Positions 1 to 6,666 of a DNA stretch of 34,926 bases are shown piece by piece. Positions within the stretch are counted from its first letter, which is position 1. The number at the start of each line of letters is the position of its first letter. A program made the position numbers and the translations under genes. The stretch comes from Nitrospiraceae bacterium (GTDB taxonomy: Bacteria > Nitrospirota > Nitrospiria > Nitrospirales > Nitrospiraceae). Location of the stretch: assembly GCA_009692155.1 (NCBI GenBank), contig SHZW01000021.1, positions 1 through 34,926 on the forward strand. Direction: 5' to 3'. The notes under the pieces were generated by a model. It made no database searches. It saw nothing but the letters and a program-made list of their open reading frames with translations, and had not been told where the DNA came from.

Positions 1-193
1 GTTCGTGACGAAACCGCTGAGACGCCATGCGAGACGGGCGCGTGGAGCTGCGAGGAAGGGAGGCAGCCTTGAACAGGCTGGTGACCGACCGAGCGGCGAG
101 CCCGCCCGCTTGGACGCGCCGAGCCAGCGGCCAGGCTTGTCGTAGCGGCGTATCGGCGGTAGTAGTAGAAACCGTCATGAATAATGCGGGTTA
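1..193 (-). repeat. Structured inverted-repeat element, copy A (cut by window edge)
   Basis: This copy lies in reverse orientation relative to the copies at 3526 and 11693 and runs off the left edge. Its visible terminus at 175-190 reads TCATGAATAATGCGGG, the same terminus as in the other copies. Internally it holds three short hairpins in the same order: GCTTGG (108-113) with CCAGGC (131-136), GGCG (95-98) with CGCC (103-106), and CAGCCT (64-69) with AGGCTG (75-80) around a TGAAC loop. The last stem differs in sequence from the other copies but is still fully paired. No open reading frame is conserved through it and no transposase lies nearby. Confidence 0.8.
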
Positions 194-283
194 GGACCGG
201 TTTAGAAACTGATCGGACAATCGAAAGGAGGCCGCCAGGAGTGCGGGCCGCCTGATGCCACAGTGGAAACGATCACCGCTTCG

Positions 284-682
284 CTATTCCTCGTCTTCTC
301 CGGAGAGTTCGTCCGGTTTATCGAGATAGTCGTTCCGCCCCTCTTCTTCGATCGGCTCATCGTCGTCCATTTCATCCCGCATTGCAGCAGGCACCTCGTC
401 CGCGAGATCGTCATCTATCTCGATGTCTTCCGGCAGCGCCTCCCGCAAGGAGTCCTGCCGGGAAGACTGCGGCTTCACGGCACGTACAGGCGGCTGAACC
501 CGCTGCGGCAAACTGGCAGGCGCAGCGGCTGGCGGCGTCTTCGCCGTCGCGGTGATTTTCTTCTTGTCGGCCTGCGTGGCTTTCCGTGCGCTCTTTGTTT
601 TTCCTGCGGCGCGCTTTTTCACCACCTTCGCCTTACTGATCGCCTTCCGAGCCGCACGCTTCGCCGTTTTCTTCTTCGCCAT
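284..682 (-). CDS. Lys/Ala-rich basic protein with acidic C-terminal tail (hypothetical)
   Basis: This encodes a 132-residue protein if started at the MAKKK methionine. The frame stays open 17 codons upstream, but the longer start has no good ribosome site. The first 45 residues are dominated by Lys, Ala and Arg, like the tails of bacterial histone-H1-like proteins. A Pro/Ala linker follows, and from about residue 85 the chain is strongly acidic (Asp/Glu runs to the end). No membrane segment, cysteine or enzyme motif is visible. A charge-segregated, probably disordered protein of this kind could bind nucleic acid or act as a chaperone tail; that is inference from composition only. It ends about 90 bp from repeat copy A and is separated from the next minus-strand gene by about 120 bp. 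Confidence 0.6.
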   Translation of the reverse strand: MAKKKTAKRAARKAISKAKVVKKRAAGKTKSARKATQADKKKITATAKTPPAAAPASLPQRVQPPVRAVKPQSSRQDSLREALPEDIEIDDDLADEVPAAMRDEMDDDEPIEEEGRNDYLDKPDELSGEDEE

Positions 683-803
683 CTCCTCCCCCTTCATCCT
701 CAGCACATCGCTGTACGTCGTTGCGGCCCCCATCTAGCATGAAAGGGTTACGGCTTGCAACCAGCCTGCAGCACACGTCATAAAATTAAAGCAATACAGC
801 TGG

Positions 804-1784
804 TTACGGCTCAACCCAGACATTCATGACTGCAGGGAAACTATCCGCGCCTTTAACCAAATCTGGGCCTTTCATGTCCGTCACACTGAGCCGGAACTGG
901 AGCAGCCGGCGAGCCGAAACCTTGGGAGCGACAAACGTCGCCGTCGCAGAATCAGGATCCAGCAACGAAACCTTCTGTCCACGGATTTGAGTCCATTCAT
1001 ACTTCAACAAATCTCCATCGGGGTCGGCACTCTGCAGGCCGATCAGAACCACCTTCACGCCTCCCTTCACGGTCAGATCAGGCCCTGTCCGGGCTATCGG
1101 CGCTTTGTTCGAATCCGCTTCCCCTTTGACGATCACCTCCAGGACGCCGGATTTGCCCCGATTGCTCACCGTCAGCATGGCCTTCCCGTTCCCCACAACC
1201 CGCACGACGCCGCCCGGATGGATTGCGATGATGCGCGCGTCGGACGACTCGTACCGGCTTCCGGTCGAACCGCCGCCAATCCGTCTCGTCACACCGTCCG
1301 CAAACTGGCCGAGCACCGGCACCTCCAGCAGCCTGCCGATGGTATCCAAGCGCCATGGCTTTTCGACTTCGAATTCGATACCGATCAGTTCGACACGCGG
1401 CTCGACCCGGAGCAGAATTTCGTCAAATTCTTCCCGTCCGGCCAACCGGCCGCGGGACACCTCTCCCACAGCCAGCAGCCGCATCGTGCCGATCGCATCT
1501 CGCGGGACGGTGAGCGGACCGCCGTAGGCAGGCTCCGACAAGGCCGTTGCACTCAGCGCAGGTGGCGCCTGCTGGAGCGGGGCCGGCGCCTCGCCCTGCC
1601 GATACCAGAAATAGTGCACGCGATGCACGCCCGTCTCGGCTCCAAGATCAATGCGGGCTGTGATGATCTGTCCCGGTGCGACCACGGCATCCGGCAACGG
1701 TTCCCGAATCGTGAACGCATCGGCTGCAGCAGGAGCCAGCGACAGACTCAATGCTGTTATTGTGATGAACCACTGGAGAAGCAT
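804..1784 (-). CDS. Secreted protein with bacterial Ig-like and PKD/K319-like domains
   Basis: The 326-residue product starts with a classical signal peptide (residues 1-24, hydrophobic WFITITALSLSLAPAA). I chose the internal ATG because it immediately precedes this signal and has GGAG six bases upstream; the open frame extends 42 codons further with no signal-like start. Residues about 150-220 look like a Big2-type Ig-like domain (threonine- and glycine-rich strands ending in VLEVIVKG). Residues about 228-306 resemble a PKD/K319L-type beta domain (APIAR near 228, SADPDGD near 252, YEWTQ near 262). No catalytic motif is seen, so a structural or adhesive extracellular role is likely. It lies 68 bp downstream of the esterase gene and may be co-transcribed. 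Confidence 0.7.
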   Translation of the reverse strand: MLLQWFITITALSLSLAPAAADAFTIREPLPDAVVAPGQIITARIDLGAETGVHRVHYFWYRQGEAPAPLQQAPPALSATALSEPAYGGPLTVPRDAIGTMRLLAVGEVSRGRLAGREEFDEILLRVEPRVELIGIEFEVEKPWRLDTIGRLLEVPVLGQFADGVTRRIGGGSTGSRYESSDARIIAIHPGGVVRVVGNGKAMLTVSNRGKSGVLEVIVKGEADSNKAPIARTGPDLTVKGGVKVVLIGLQSADPDGDLLKYEWTQIRGQKVSLLDPDSATATFVAPKVSARRLLQFRLSVTDMKGPDLVKGADSFPAVMNVWVEP

Positions 1785-1852
1785 CGTCGGCTCCGTCAGG
1801 AAAGTATAGCGAGGCCTGTGCAACGAGTCCACGCGCGCCCGCACGGCGCGGG

Positions 1853-3028
1853 CTATCGTGTGACCGCACTGAGAAATCGTTCGATCAGATATGTACTGAT
1901 ATGTCCGCACGGACCGTTGAAATGCACATCACAGCCGTGAGTCGCCCAGGGCAGTCGGAGGAAATAATGCGGCCGCTGCGCCTGGACCAAACGAGCCGCC
2001 AACCGCTCGCTTTGCGCGACAAACACCAACTCATCGCGCACCCCATGGATCAGTAACGTTGGCACGGTCGTGGACGAGACGAACCGAATCGGTGACGCCG
2101 ACTCATACGTGGCAGGAACTTGAGAGGGGTTCCCGCCCAGATACGCTTCCAGAATAGCGCGTGAATCCAGTACCCAGGGATTGCTGGGATGCTCGTAGCC
2201 ATACTTCATGTCCGCCGGCGCATAGAGTGAGACTACTCCGCGGATGGCCGGGTCCGGCCCCGCGTAAGCCACCAACAATGCGAGTTGCCCGCCGGCAGAA
2301 CGGCCCAGCAGGACCAATCGATGCGGATCGAGGCCGTACTCACCGGCATGCGCTTTGAGAAACGCAATCGCCTCACGCACGTCGTCCCGGGCCGCCGGAA
2401 ACGGCCACTTCGGCGCGAAACGGTACCCGACCGAGGCCACCACATAGCCGCGTGCGGCCAGATACCGATTGAGAGCGGCCAACTCTGCACGATCTTCATG
2501 TTGCCAGGAGCCGCCGTGAATGACGATCACCCCCGGCACCGGACTCGCCCCTGCCAGCTGCCCTGCCGTCTGATAGAGCTCGATCGACAGGCGTTGATCT
2601 CCTTGCGTCGCGTAGACAACGCTCCTCATCGTGACGTTCGACGACGATACCCCGAGCAACAGATCGGTCAATACGATAGGCGCCGTCCGCTGGAGAGAAC
2701 TGGGCGTCGCTTGCGGGGCAGCGTCCTTGAAAAATGCAGGCAGACCATCCGGCCATGCCTGCACGAACACCGCAGCACGAACCAGCGGCGCCATCAAGAA
2801 GAGTGCGGCAACGAGACCCAGCCACGCGCCGATTCGTCCGTTCCGCGAGCTTCTCCAACCGGGTAGCCAGGTCAGCACCGGTAATGGCGCAAGCCAATAG
2901 CCCCACTCCGTCAGACCAAGGGCGGCAAGCCATAGGACAGAGGTCGGCGCTTCCACCACCGTCAGCAGCGACAGGCCTGCCCACAAGCCCCCAAAAACCA
3001 AGCGAATCCTGGCGAGATGAATCCCCAC
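1853..3028 (-). CDS. Membrane-anchored alpha/beta hydrolase (BD-FAE/esterase-like)
   Basis: This is a 391-residue protein with two parts. Residues 1-90 contain about three hydrophobic segments (roughly 9-27, 30-55, 66-90), predicting anchoring in the cytoplasmic membrane. From about 130 it is an alpha/beta hydrolase of the acetylesterase/BD-FAE type: oxyanion-hole motif HGGSW at 171-175, nucleophile elbow GRSAGG at 242-247 with Ser244, Asp332 in the HGVRDELV strand, and His364 in WATHGCD. All triad residues are present, so it should be an active ester hydrolase; the substrate cannot be told. The start is GTG with GGAGG only three bases upstream, which is tight, so the exact start is uncertain. 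The gene is divergent from the cupredoxin gene. Confidence 0.8.
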   Translation of the reverse strand: MGIHLARIRLVFGGLWAGLSLLTVVEAPTSVLWLAALGLTEWGYWLAPLPVLTWLPGWRSSRNGRIGAWLGLVAALFLMAPLVRAAVFVQAWPDGLPAFFKDAAPQATPSSLQRTAPIVLTDLLLGVSSSNVTMRSVVYATQGDQRLSIELYQTAGQLAGASPVPGVIVIHGGSWQHEDRAELAALNRYLAARGYVVASVGYRFAPKWPFPAARDDVREAIAFLKAHAGEYGLDPHRLVLLGRSAGGQLALLVAYAGPDPAIRGVVSLYAPADMKYGYEHPSNPWVLDSRAILEAYLGGNPSQVPATYESASPIRFVSSTTVPTLLIHGVRDELVFVAQSERLAARLVQAQRPHYFLRLPWATHGCDVHFNGPCGHISTYLIERFLSAVTR

Positions 3029-3057
3029 TTGCCTCCGTGTCTCTAAATGGTTATAGA
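3029..3057 (+). promoter_or_regulatory. Sigma-70-type promoter for the cupredoxin gene
   Basis: TTGCCT at 3029-3034 and TATAGA at 3052-3057 are separated by 17 bases. The GTG start with its ribosome site follows at 3106. This is a pattern match by eye in the short divergent intergenic region. Confidence 0.45.
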
Positions 3058-3105
3058 AGTGATATCATACAATTAGATGTTGGCAGACGTTGGGAGGATC
3101 GTCCC

Positions 3106-3474
3106 GTGACCGCCGTTCGAATCGTCATCATGTGTGCCCTATTCATAGTTGGAGTCGTGCCGAGCACGGCCACGTCCCCGCATTTCGAGATCACCATCGA
3201 AAACGGATCGCCGTACTTTTCCCCTCCCATCGCAACAGTCACAACCGGCACGCCGATCCGATGGGACAACCCCACTCCCACGGAACACACGATCACCCAT
3301 GACGGCTGCATCAGCGACGGTCCCTGCGTCTTTGATTCGGGCACGATGCCACCCGACGGACGCTACACCGTACCAAGCCTGCCTCCCGGCCGCTATCCCT
3401 ATCATTGTCGCGTCCATCCCATCATGCGGGGAACCTTGACCATTACCGACTCCGCCGTCCCACCGCAAATCTGA
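3106..3474 (+). CDS. Small exported cupredoxin (plastocyanin/azurin-like)
   Basis: The 122-residue product has an N-terminal signal sequence (residues 5-22) and one cupredoxin domain. All type-1 copper ligands are visible: His61 in the EHTITHDG stretch, then Cys101, His104 and Met107 in the YHCxxHxxM motif at the C-terminus. Two further cysteines (68 and 74) could form a disulfide. The family consists of periplasmic one-electron carriers or copper-binding proteins. The electron partner is not identifiable here. The start is GTG at 3106 with GGGAGG at 3092-3097; the upstream ATG at 3077 is out of frame. The frame is open far upstream, but that part is antisense to the esterase gene and is not coding. 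Confidence 0.85.
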   Translation: MTAVRIVIMCALFIVGVVPSTATSPHFEITIENGSPYFSPPIATVTTGTPIRWDNPTPTEHTITHDGCISDGPCVFDSGTMPPDGRYTVPSLPPGRYPYHCRVHPIMRGTLTITDSAVPPQI

Positions 3475-3525
3475 TCGGTTCCAACAGCGATCGCTTGCTC
3501 CTCCTCTGACCCTTCGTGTACCCTA

Positions 3526-3736
3526 GCCCGCATTATTCATGAACGATTCTGCTGCAATCGTGGTTCCGCTGCTGCGACAAGCTTGGCCGCGGGTTTCGGG
3601 CAGCCAAGCGGGCGGGCTCGCCGCTCGGTCGGTCAACATACTGTTCAGTATGTCTTCCTCCCTCGCGGCTCCGCGCACCCGTCTCGCGACTCGGCCCCGC
3701 GATTTCGCGACGAACCGTCATGAATAGTGCGGGCTA
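3526..3736 (+). repeat. Structured inverted-repeat element, copy B (complete, 211 bp)
   Basis: The ends are 19-bp inverted repeats with one mismatch: TAGCCCGCATTATTCATGA at 3526-3544 and its complement at 3718-3736. Internal hairpins are GCTTGGC (3581-3587) with GCCAAGC (3603-3609), GGCG (3611-3614) with CGCC (3619-3622), and ACATACT (3636-3642) with AGTATGT (3647-3653) around a GTTC loop. It fills the gap between the cupredoxin and methyltransferase genes. The 62-codon open frame on the minus strand inside it is not shared by copy A and is not believed to be a gene. Confidence 0.85.
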
Positions 3737-3776
3737 ATGCGCCATACCGACCATTGGTTGTCTTGAATCACGTGCC

Positions 3777-5261
3777 ATGAAACCGGCTGCCGTCGCCCAT
3801 CAACCGCTCACCCTGACCGATCAGGTCCTCGCGCTGCGCGCCTGGCGCATGCCGGACATGATCACCTATCAGCACGACGCCGACGAATGGTGGCTCACGC
3901 CGCTGGATGACGCGCTTCCCCTCGTCCGGCTCAACCGCGCCGGCCTCGAGCTGCTGACCGCCATGGACGGCCACATGACCGTCGGCGAACTGCTCGGGCG
4001 GTTCGGGAAATGGGTCTGTGGACCGGAGGGACAAAACGGCTGCTGGCATCTGGAACGCTGGTCGCTCCCCAATTATTCACTCTGCTACTACGGCACCGAG
4101 CCCCCGACCGGCGGGCACCGGCTCGACATCAAATGGGATCTGCTCCTCCAGCAAATCAGGGAAGGCTGGTCCGGGCGGCAGGGATTCGAGGGAGGTGAGC
4201 AACTCATTCAGTTCCATACCCGAGACATCTCGCAGCACGAAGGCCATTTCGACACGATCGAGACGACCGTCTCCCATCTGTTTCGTGAACCCAGCGAAGC
4301 CCTACAAGGGCTGACCTATGGGCGGTTGCTCGCCAGACATCTCCGGCAACTCGGCTGGTGGGCGACGAAACCCCGTGCCCTTGTCGAAGTTGGCGGAGGT
4401 CTCGGCTACGTGTCGCGCGAGATCGCCGCGGAATTATCTCCGGCTGAACGCAACGGCCTCCACTACACCTTCCTCGATCTCACCCCGCCGTTCATCAAAG
4501 CACAACTGAAGCTGGCCGGGACAGCCGGCTGGCACTGCAGTGGCACGCAGACGAACGCCGAATGGCTCCCACTGCACGACGCCAGCGTGGATATCGTCAT
4601 CGACAATGAAAACCTCGCCGACATGACGCCGGTGAATCTCTCACGCGCGGAATTGGAAACCGGCAAGGGCCGCACAGCCGTCCACCAGGAAGCAATCGAC
4701 TGGATTCGCCGCATTCGCCTGCCGTTCGATCCCGACCTGCCGGACGAATTCGTCTTCAATCTCGGGCCCGTCCGGTTTCTCTCCGAACTCTGGCGCGTGC
4801 TCAAGCCGGGCGGCCGCGCGATCCTGATCGAGTTCGGAGTTGAAACCGGCTGGCCCGAGCCGGTCAAACTGCCCGGCCACACCGAATACGAAGTGCAATA
4901 CACCCACATGCGTCATGCCGCACGTTGGCTTGGCTTTCAGGAACAGTACGCCGCGCTGCCGGCGTTTCTCATGATGAAACCGGATACGCAGGTCCTCTGC
5001 ACCGGCGCCGCCTATGCCATCCAACGATTCTGCCAACCACAGGGCAAGCCCTTCGCCATCCGCGCCTACACCGAGAAGGAATTGGCCCATGCGTTGGGCG
5101 CCATGCTGCCGAAACTGTCAGGCTGCCATTATCACGCGGTGAGCGATCCGGCCTGGTTCGGCCTGTGGGATTTCAAAGTGATGTTATTGGAGAAACCGGG
5201 CGCGGCGCCCAGGCCGACGATCAAGGAAACAAAAGGATTCCGCTGGTACTCACAACGCTAG
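3777..5261 (+). CDS. PqqD-like domain fused to class I SAM-dependent methyltransferase
   Basis: A 494-residue cytosolic protein. Residues about 28-78 resemble a PqqD-like/RiPP-recognition fold: a strand-rich start, then VRLNRAGLELLTAMDG followed by TVGELLGRFG, matching the usual L-N-x-x-(9)-L-x-DG-x-x-(T/V)-x-E-L pattern. Residues about 180-360 are a Rossmann methyltransferase: motif I VEVGGGLGY (203-211), acidic LDL (233-235), motif IV-like LPLHDASVDIVIDNE (264-278) and the WRVLKPGGRAILIEF strand-turn (339-353). The C-terminal 130 residues are unrecognised. The methyl acceptor is unknown. No precursor peptide, YcaO or radical-SAM gene is adjacent, so a peptide-modification role is only suggested by the domain. 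It stands alone between repeat copy B and the convergent ppx gene. Confidence 0.75.
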   Translation: MKPAAVAHQPLTLTDQVLALRAWRMPDMITYQHDADEWWLTPLDDALPLVRLNRAGLELLTAMDGHMTVGELLGRFGKWVCGPEGQNGCWHLERWSLPNYSLCYYGTEPPTGGHRLDIKWDLLLQQIREGWSGRQGFEGGEQLIQFHTRDISQHEGHFDTIETTVSHLFREPSEALQGLTYGRLLARHLRQLGWWATKPRALVEVGGGLGYVSREIAAELSPAERNGLHYTFLDLTPPFIKAQLKLAGTAGWHCSGTQTNAEWLPLHDASVDIVIDNENLADMTPVNLSRAELETGKGRTAVHQEAIDWIRRIRLPFDPDLPDEFVFNLGPVRFLSELWRVLKPGGRAILIEFGVETGWPEPVKLPGHTEYEVQYTHMRHAARWLGFQEQYAALPAFLMMKPDTQVLCTGAAYAIQRFCQPQGKPFAIRAYTEKELAHALGAMLPKLSGCHYHAVSDPAWFGLWDFKVMLLEKPGAAPRPTIKETKGFRWYSQR

Positions 5262-5360
5262 GGCGAGTAATAAGTGACGAGTCATGAGTGAACAGTTAGA
5301 CGAGTCTGCGTGCGCACCAGTTACTCATCACTCATTACTGATCACGCATTACGCCCTAGC
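5257..5360. repeat. Tandem-repeat-armed hairpin between convergent genes (period 7)
   Basis: The left arm 5257-5292 and right arm 5321-5360 are imperfect reverse complements. They share the outer octamer CTAGGGCG/CGCCCTAG and then repeat a GAGTnAT-like unit every seven bases (for example GAGTAAT, AAGTGAC). The arms overlap the stop codons of both convergent genes: the end of ppx appears copied in inverted orientation after the methyltransferase stop. It may act as a bidirectional transcription end. Confidence 0.75.
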
Positions 5361-6280
5361 AGCTTCACTGCCAGGTCGAGCAGAATCCCTTCCCGCAGAC
5401 CGACGTCGCTGACCAGACCTTCCGAAAACCCCAGCGTTTCCATGACGCCGCGCAGGATCAGCGTGCCGGCCACCACCACATCTTCACGACCCGCCTCCAG
5501 ACCCGGCATCTCCCGGCGCTGCGCTGTCGTCCGGCCCAGCAGCTCCCGCTCGAGCCCGCGGATCGTCTCAAGACTCAGCCGGTAATTATGGATGCGAAGC
5601 GGCTCATAGGTGGACAGCTTCTGCGCCATGGCCGCCAAGGTGGTGATGCTGCCGGCGGTTCCGACAAGGGTCACGCCGCCAAACTCTCCGAGCATCACCC
5701 TTGCCTGCTCCGCTTCTTTAGTAATGAGTTCTCTGGCAGCTTGGATTTCATCTGTCGTCGGCGGATCGCTCGTGAACAGACGTTCCGTCAGCCGAACCAC
5801 GCCGATTTCGACCGAATGAACGATCGGCGCATGGCTTGGGCGATCGAGAATGAACTCGGTGCTGCCGCCGCCGATGTCCAGCCCCAGCATGCTGGAGACG
5901 CCGCCAGGCAATCCGGAGCGAATTCCCAGGAGCGTACGGCGGGCTTCCTCCTCACCGCTGATGACCTCAACGTCGAACCCGACTTCCTGCTTGACTCGTC
6001 CGAGAAATTCCTCCCTGTTCCTGGCATTCCGTACGGCACTCGTCGCCACGGCAACCTGCGCATCCACATGATATGAATTGATCACGCTGCGCCAGTCACG
6101 CAGTGTCTCTACCACGCGCGCCACAGCGGCAGGTCGGAGCAGACGATCGCGGTCCACGCCCTCGCCCAGACGAAGGATGCGCCTGTCCGAATGCACTTCG
6201 GTCAGCCGGCCGTCGCCGGCCACGCGGCCGATGAGCAAGCGGCACGTCAGGGTTCCGATGTCGATTCCGGCTAGGAGCAT
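5342..6280 (-). CDS. ppx: Exopolyphosphatase/guanosine pentaphosphatase family protein (Ppx/GppA)
   Basis: A 312-residue protein of the ASKHA fold: the phosphate-binding start is GIDIGTLTCRLLI (residues 5-17). The family elements SGEEEARR (about 108-115), LDIGGGSTEF (about 133-142) and, near the C-terminus, SDVGLREG are all present. Members hydrolyse polyphosphate or pppGpp; the two activities cannot be separated from sequence. It has only the catalytic core (about 300 residues), lacking the C-terminal HD-like region of the 500-residue E. coli enzymes. The proposed ATG lacks an obvious ribosome site and lies 16 bases after a perfect 9-bp hairpin. It follows the coiled-coil gene by 25 bp, so translation may be coupled. 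Confidence 0.9.
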   Translation of the reverse strand: MLLAGIDIGTLTCRLLIGRVAGDGRLTEVHSDRRILRLGEGVDRDRLLRPAAVARVVETLRDWRSVINSYHVDAQVAVATSAVRNARNREEFLGRVKQEVGFDVEVISGEEEARRTLLGIRSGLPGGVSSMLGLDIGGGSTEFILDRPSHAPIVHSVEIGVVRLTERLFTSDPPTTDEIQAARELITKEAEQARVMLGEFGGVTLVGTAGSITTLAAMAQKLSTYEPLRIHNYRLSLETIRGLERELLGRTTAQRREMPGLEAGREDVVVAGTLILRGVMETLGFSEGLVSDVGLREGILLDLAVKLLGRNA

Positions 6281-6295
6281 CGCCGCGTGCGGTCA

Positions 6296-6317
6296 GTGCG
6301 CAGTCTCAACTGCGCAC
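6296..6317. promoter_or_regulatory. Perfect hairpin between the coiled-coil gene and ppx
   Basis: GTGCGCAGT and ACTGCGCAC form a 9-bp perfect stem with a CTCA loop. It spans the stop codon of the upstream minus-strand gene and ends 16 bases before the ppx start, which has no clear ribosome site. There is no T-tract on either side, so it is not a standard terminator. A role in mRNA stability or in controlling ppx translation is inference. Confidence 0.45.
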
Positions 6318-6623
6318 ATCATCCATGTCTGCAAGGAGTTTTGCTCTCTCTGCCCGAAGCGACAGTACCTGTTGCACGATCCGATTCATCTCGCGATCCT
6401 CCAGCACATGCTCGGCCGACTCCCCGCTCTCGTGCAAGTCCACCGCTCGCTCGCCGATATCGCCGCAGAGATCCTTGATGCGCTCATCCAGCTTGCGCAG
6501 ATCCAACCGCAACCGGAGCAATTCGGTTTCTTCCAGGGCGCGGGTGGCCGCCTTGGCCGTCCCGTACCGCAACGACACCCAGCCGGCACGGACATCGTGT
6601 TTCATGCGTTGCAGCAATCCCAT
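6306..6623 (-). CDS. Conserved-looking coiled-coil protein (hypothetical)
   Basis: The 105-residue soluble product is almost entirely helical by composition, with leucine/charged heptads from about residue 30 to 100 (RLRLDLRKLDERIKDL, then LSLRAERAKLL). It has no signal peptide, no membrane span and no catalytic motif. The ATG is supported by AGGAG five bases upstream. It sits between recG and ppx on the same strand. I do not recognise the family; a small structural or regulatory partner is possible. Confidence 0.7.
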   Translation of the reverse strand: MGLLQRMKHDVRAGWVSLRYGTAKAATRALEETELLRLRLDLRKLDERIKDLCGDIGERAVDLHESGESAEHVLEDREMNRIVQQVLSLRAERAKLLADMDDVRS

Positions 6624-6639
6624 GCGAACTCCTTTGGCG

Positions 6640-6666
6640 CGAGGCCCGAGGCTCGTGGCTCGAGGC
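6640..6666. repeat. Single arm of period-7 degenerate tandem repeat
   Basis: Between recG and the coiled-coil gene the bases repeat a GAGGCnC unit about every seven bases (GAGGCCC, GAGGCTC, GTGGCTC, GAGGCCT). No full opposite arm is seen, although the unit itself is partly palindromic. It resembles one arm of the tandem-repeat hairpins found at other junctions in the window. Confidence 0.5.

Noticed and set aside
987-1940. Long plus-strand ORF of 317 codons
   Set aside because: It is antisense to the secreted Ig-like protein gene; composition is rich in Arg, His and Pro as expected from the complementary strand of GC-rich coding sequence.
3533-3721. Minus-strand ORF of 62 codons inside repeat copy B
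   Set aside because: Not preserved in copy A, and its apparent similarity to the tail of the ComEA-like ORF is due to shared repeat DNA.
3526-3736. Integron attC site or insertion sequence
   Set aside because: No integrase or transposase and no cassette structure. The terminal repeats do not match the core sites of attC.
5257-5360. CRISPR-like array
   Set aside because: The repeats are only 6-8 nt, contiguous, degenerate and arranged as inverted arms, with no spacers and no cas genes.
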